From Gordonia pseudamarae (GTDB taxonomy: Bacteria; Actinomycetota; Actinomycetes; Mycobacteriales; Mycobacteriaceae): DNA of 64,000 nt. A program made the position numbers and the translations under genes. Position 1 is the stretch's first letter. Every line of letters starts with the position of its first letter. Below the pieces are notes generated by a model. That model saw only the letters and a program-made list of their open reading frames with translations, was not told the origin of the DNA and made no database searches. Location of the stretch: contig NZ_CP045809.1 of the NCBI RefSeq assembly GCF_025273675.1, positions 558,001 through 622,000 on the forward strand. The letters run 5' to 3'. Of this stretch, positions 60,731-64,000 are shown one piece after another.

Positions 60731-61975
60731 ATGGGTGAGAGCGCCGACAGCGCCCGGCAACGGGACTGGGCACGCAGCGGGGTCACCGCGCTGACCGGGC
60801 ATGCGGCCGCGCCGATGGTTCCACCCGGACGGGGAGCCTCGTGGGCGCGGGAGTGCGCCGATGCCCTGCGGCGGGCGTCCGGAGGGGCGATAGACGTCGA
60901 CGGTGCGGCGCTGTTGGGTGAACGGGCGGCATTCACCGGAATGCGGCGGTCGGGCCGCACGGCGCCCGGCGGGCATACCCGGTTGCTGCCGACATCCGAC
61001 GGCTGGGCGGTTCTGTCGTGTTCGCGCCCCGACGATCCGGTCCTGTACGGCGCCCTGATCTCCGACGACATGACCATCGATGATCCATGGCCACAACTCG
61101 AACGCTGGCTGGCCACCCGCACCGGAGCCGAACTCGACGAGCGCGCCGAACTTCTCGGCCTCGCCGCACATTCGGTGACGCCACCGCCACGGTCCGCCCG
61201 CTCGCCGGCCGGGGTACCCGGGGGAGTCTCGAAACCCGATGACGCGACAGGGCCGTTTCACGCCGGGATATCCCGGGCGACGAGATCGCCGCGCGGCCTG
61301 CGGGTGGTGGATTTCAGCGCGCTGTGGGCGGGACCGCTGTGCGCGCACCTGCTGGGACTCGGGGGCGCCGAGATCATCAAGGTGGAGACCACCACCCGGC
61401 CCGACGGTGCGCGGCGCGGCAACCAGGACTTCTACCATCTGCTCCATGGCGGCCATCGCAGCGTGACCTTCGACCCGGCCGACCGGCGTCGGCTCGGTGA
61501 GCTGGTGGCCTCGGCCGACATCGTAATCGAGGCATCGCGGCCGAGGGCGTTGCGCGGCTTCGGGATCGACGCCCACGAGATTGCCGCGGCGGGGGCCTCG
61601 TGGGTGTCGATCACCGCATTCGGCCGCGACAGCATCCGGATCGGTTTCGGCGACGACGTCGCGGCGGCGGCGGGCCTGGTGGCCCTCGACGGCGCCGGTG
61701 ACCCCGTATTCTGCGGCGATGCGATCGCCGATCCGCTCACCGGTCTCACCGCCGCCGTGCTGGCCCTCGGTGAACCCGGTGTGGTGCATGATGTTTCGAT
61801 GGCACAGGTGGTGGCATCGACCCTGACCGGCGAGCCGTCGGCGGCCTGCGGGCGATCCGGCGACCGATGGGCCACACCCGCCGGTCACCATGTGGCCGCG
61901 CCGACCGCCCGTGCGGTCCGGGCGGTCGCGCCGGCATCCGGTGCCGATACCGACGTGGTGTTCGGGGAGCTGTGA
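60731..61975 (+). CDS. CaiB/BaiF-type CoA-transferase-like protein, halves apparently permuted
   Basis: A 414-residue protein. Residues about 190-400 are the typical N-terminal CaiB/BaiF region (RVVDFSALWAGPLCAHLLGL, GGAEIIKVETTTRPDGAR, VTFDPADRRRLGELVASADI). Residues 1-185 instead resemble the C-terminal part of normal family members (LLPTSDGWAVLSCSRPDD, WLATRTGAELDERAELLGL). The usual order thus looks reversed. Whether it still transfers CoA is unclear. A GTG at 60728 directly precedes the ATG. It lies between a FadD and an amidohydrolase on one strand. Confidence 0.65.
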   Translation: MGESADSARQRDWARSGVTALTGHAAAPMVPPGRGASWARECADALRRASGGAIDVDGAALLGERAAFTGMRRSGRTAPGGHTRLLPTSDGWAVLSCSRPDDPVLYGALISDDMTIDDPWPQLERWLATRTGAELDERAELLGLAAHSVTPPPRSARSPAGVPGGVSKPDDATGPFHAGISRATRSPRGLRVVDFSALWAGPLCAHLLGLGGAEIIKVETTTRPDGARRGNQDFYHLLHGGHRSVTFDPADRRRLGELVASADIVIEASRPRALRGFGIDAHEIAAAGASWVSITAFGRDSIRIGFGDDVAAAAGLVALDGAGDPVFCGDAIADPLTGLTAAVLALGEPGVVHDVSMAQVVASTLTGEPSAACGRSGDRWATPAGHHVAAPTARAVRAVAPASGADTDVVFGEL

Positions 61976-63318
61976 TGCTGCTGACGAATGTGGTGGTCGA
62001 TGGTGCGCCGACCCGTATCCGTCTGGCGGGAAGCATTATCGATGGAACAGGCCCGGATCTCGAACGCAGGGCGGGGGAGCGGGTCGTCGACTGCGCCGGC
62101 GGTACCGCCGAACCCGGCTACACCGATCATCACCTTCATCTGCACGCCCTCGCGGCGGTGCGGCGCTCGGTGAGGTGCGGACCACCACAGATCGTCGACG
62201 GCGGTGCGCTCGCGACCGCGCTGGCCACCGCGGCCGCCGACGACAATGGCTGGGTCCGGGGTGTCGGATACGCCGAAACCGTTGCCGGTGATCTGGATTC
62301 GGATGCGCTGGACCTGATGTGCGCGGACCGTCCGATACGCATCTGTCATCGCAGCGGCGCGATGTGGATGGTCAACGGAATCGGTGCCCGGCTGCTCGGC
62401 CTGGACACCGCAGATCACCCGGGCATCGAACGCGGGCCCGACGGCACCGCCACCGGCCGCATCTTCCGCGCCGATGACTGGCTGCGGGAACGGCTTCCGA
62501 CCAACCGCTTCCCCGACCTCGCCGCGGTGGGAGCCGAGTTGCTCTCACTCGGCATCACCTCGGTCACCGACGCCACCCCCGATCTCGACGCCGCCGCTCT
62601 CGCTCACCTCCGGTCGTCGGTGGCCTGCGGTGCGCTCGCGCAACGCGTTCAGCTGCTCGGGGTTCGGCTGGGCCACGACGTCACCGAACCGCGGATCTCG
62701 ACGGGACCGTACAAGATCGTCGTCGCCGACTCGGGCCTGCCCGATCTCGACGACCTGACCGCACGCATCCGCGCCGCACACGATGTGGGCCGGTCCGTCG
62801 CCGTACACTGCGTCACCCGTGAAGCCCTGATTCTCACCCTCGTGGCCCTCGCCGACGCCGGACCCACCGGACACGACCGCATCGAGCACGCCGCGATCGT
62901 CCCCCCGGACCTGATCGACGAGCTGGTCAGACTCCGCGTCACGGTGGTGACGCAGCCCGGGTTCCTCGCCGACCGTGGCCACGACTACCTGCGCGAGGTC
63001 GACCCGGCCGACCATGACAACCTCTACCGCTGTGCCAGCCTCATCGACGCCGGGGTACCGGTGGCCCTGTCGAGCGACGCCCCGTACGGCCCGCTCGACC
63101 CGGCCGAGATCATCGACGCCGCGGTGACCCGCCGGGTTCCCGGCGGCCGGATCGCCGGTCCGTCGGAGCGGGTGACCGCGGCGGATGCGGCCGGTCGGCT
63201 CCGGACCCCGGCACGCGGATCACCGGCCCGCCTCGTCCGAGGCGCTCCGGCCGACCTCGTCATCCGGGATTCGTCGGGCCTCACACACGCGGTGATCGCC
63301 GGGGAGATGGTCCGGTGA
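61975..63318 (+). CDS. Amidohydrolase-superfamily protein
   Basis: A 447-residue amidohydrolase of the YtcJ-like type: a beta-sandwich start (LLTNVVVDGAPTRIRLAGS), metal motif YTDHHLHLHAL, AVHCVTREAL, HDRIEHAAIV and the late Asp in ALSSDAPYGPLD. These coordinate metal for hydrolysis of amide-like or cyclic bonds. The ATG overlaps the preceding stop codon by 1 bp, so it is coupled to the CoA-transferase-like gene. Substrate unknown; a steroid link is only positional. Confidence 0.8.
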   Translation: MLLTNVVVDGAPTRIRLAGSIIDGTGPDLERRAGERVVDCAGGTAEPGYTDHHLHLHALAAVRRSVRCGPPQIVDGGALATALATAAADDNGWVRGVGYAETVAGDLDSDALDLMCADRPIRICHRSGAMWMVNGIGARLLGLDTADHPGIERGPDGTATGRIFRADDWLRERLPTNRFPDLAAVGAELLSLGITSVTDATPDLDAAALAHLRSSVACGALAQRVQLLGVRLGHDVTEPRISTGPYKIVVADSGLPDLDDLTARIRAAHDVGRSVAVHCVTREALILTLVALADAGPTGHDRIEHAAIVPPDLIDELVRLRVTVVTQPGFLADRGHDYLREVDPADHDNLYRCASLIDAGVPVALSSDAPYGPLDPAEIIDAAVTRRVPGGRIAGPSERVTAADAAGRLRTPARGSPARLVRGAPADLVIRDSSGLTHAVIAGEMVR

Positions 63319-63351
63319 CCATGTGGCACATGCGGTGGCCGCCCTGAAATG

Positions 63352-64000
63352 TCAGCCGCGCACCCGGTCCAGAACGGCGTCGGCGACCTCGTCGGGCCGG
63401 GACTCGGGGAGCCAATGGTTGGCGCCGGTGATGATGCGGAACTCGTAGGGGGCCTGCACGCTGCGACCGGTGCGTTGTGCACCGAAACGGCTGAGGGCGA
63501 AATCGCCGTCGCTCCACACGTGGGTGGTGGGCACGGTGATCATGCCCGGCGTCCTGTCGGAGCGGGACCAGAACGGCAGGCCCCGGTACCAGTTGAGCGC
63601 ACCGGTGATCGCGCCGGAGGCGATGATGTCGTCGTAGAGTCGGTCGGCGTACTCCGGTGGCAGGCCGACCCGCGCCCGGGCCTTCGGGGACCGGAAGACC
63701 TTGCCGAGAAGCAGCTCGGGAACCTTGGGCAACTGGAACACCGCCATGTACCAGCTGCGCAGCAACTGGCCGCGTGGCATGGCCGCGCGGTAGGCCGCCG
63801 GATGCGGTACCGACAGCGTGGTCAGCGTGCTGATCCGTTCGGGATGCCTGGCGGCCACACCCCAGGCCAGCATCGAGCCCCAGTCGTGCCCGACGAGGTG
63901 GACGGGACCATTGCCGAGGGCGTCGAACAGGGCGAGTACGTCACCGATGAGCAGACCGAGCGCGTAGTCGCGGCGCCGGGCGGGCCGGGCGCGCGGTGAG
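63352..64000 (-). CDS. Alpha/beta hydrolase, epoxide-hydrolase-like (partial, runs off window end)
   Basis: The minus-strand frame continues past the window edge. The visible part has VHLVGHDWGSMLAWG (nucleophile Asp as in epoxide hydrolases and haloalkane dehalogenases), VPTTHVWSDGDFALSRFG (acid) and GANHWLPESRPDEVADAVL (catalytic His). The N-terminus with the oxyanion-hole HG motif is outside. It is convergent with the amidohydrolase gene, 33 bp apart. Confidence 0.85.
   Translation of the reverse strand, partial: SPRARPARRRDYALGLLIGDVLALFDALGNGPVHLVGHDWGSMLAWGVAARHPERISTLTTLSVPHPAAYRAAMPRGQLLRSWYMAVFQLPKVPELLLGKVFRSPKARARVGLPPEYADRLYDDIIASGAITGALNWYRGLPFWSRSDRTPGMITVPTTHVWSDGDFALSRFGAQRTGRSVQAPYEFRIITGANHWLPESRPDEVADAVLDRVRG

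Noticed and set aside
61222..61245. A further copy of the palindromic element (CTCGAAACCCG)
   Set aside because: Only about 11 bases match, no second arm or CCGGTTGAGG border is present, and the site is inside a coding frame without disruption.
58931..61891. A 986-codon open frame on the minus strand
   Set aside because: It lies opposite a clear acyl-CoA synthetase and a CoA-transferase-like gene; it is a high-GC shadow without motifs.
1..64000. Prophage, integrative element or complete insertion sequence
   Set aside because: No integrase, transposase, structural phage gene or tRNA-flanking direct repeat was found; the tRNA-Gly has no copy of its 3' end nearby that I could see.

Overview
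The window is GC-rich chromosomal DNA from a mycolic-acid actinobacterium (order Mycobacteriales), most likely Gordonia or a close Rhodococcus-type relative. Evidence: an igr-type cholesterol side-chain operon behind a KstR-type operator, an EphD-type hydrolase-reductase fusion, the aspC / Fe-S-reductase neighbourhood known from mycobacteria (Rv0337c-Rv0338c), a WS/DGAT lipid acyltransferase, and paired catechol and 3-oxoadipate operons. Species is inference. No phage, rRNA, CRISPR array or complete insertion sequence was seen.

Layout. 1-8.1 kb: a partial LysR regulator diverges from pcaF-pcaD-pcaI-pcaJ. After a repeat-filled convergent gap come an AAA+ ATPase gene and a catB-catC-catA operon, so catechol can be taken to succinyl-CoA and acetyl-CoA. 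8.2-9.65 kb: benzoate dioxygenase wreckage. benB carries an in-frame stop and is spliced onto the tail of a LuxR regulator gene, and benA has lost its N-terminus at the promoter of a second LysR gene. 10.7-15.2 kb: a VanY-like peptidase, gluconate kinase and GntP permease, and a secreted protein of unknown function. 15.3-24.5 kb: a seven-gene minus-strand operon whose order and subunit sizes resemble the five-subunit acetophenone carboxylase (Apc1-5), followed by a succinyl-CoA:3-ketoacid CoA-transferase. It is faced by a divergent AcoR/AcxR-like activator that lacks the sigma-54 contact motif.

26.6-35.3 kb: a thiolase relic, tRNA-Gly(CCC) with a strong hairpin, an SLC13-type permease, a lipoprotein, dcd, an ephD operon and aspC. 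35.4-42 kb: a membrane Fe-S reductase with an unusually long repeated tail, a low-GC stretch with a broken glycosyltransferase, WS/DGAT and a YdcF-like protein. 42-47.4 kb: an operon of ROK regulator, ABC importer and flavin monooxygenase. 47.7-52 kb: an SDR, a small protein and a restriction-modification pair. 52.1-63.3 kb: the KstR-type operator and an igr-like operon in which fadE28 and fadE29 are one reading frame, joined through a dispersed palindromic repeat, then chsH2, chsH1, ltp2, two acyl-CoA synthetases, a CoA-transferase-like protein with rearranged halves and an amidohydrolase. A partial alpha/beta hydrolase closes the window.

The points most worth a second look are the Apc-like carboxylase operon, the repeat-made FadE28-FadE29 fusion, the decayed ben cluster and the family of palindromic repeats at about 3.9, 35.4 and 53.3 kb.
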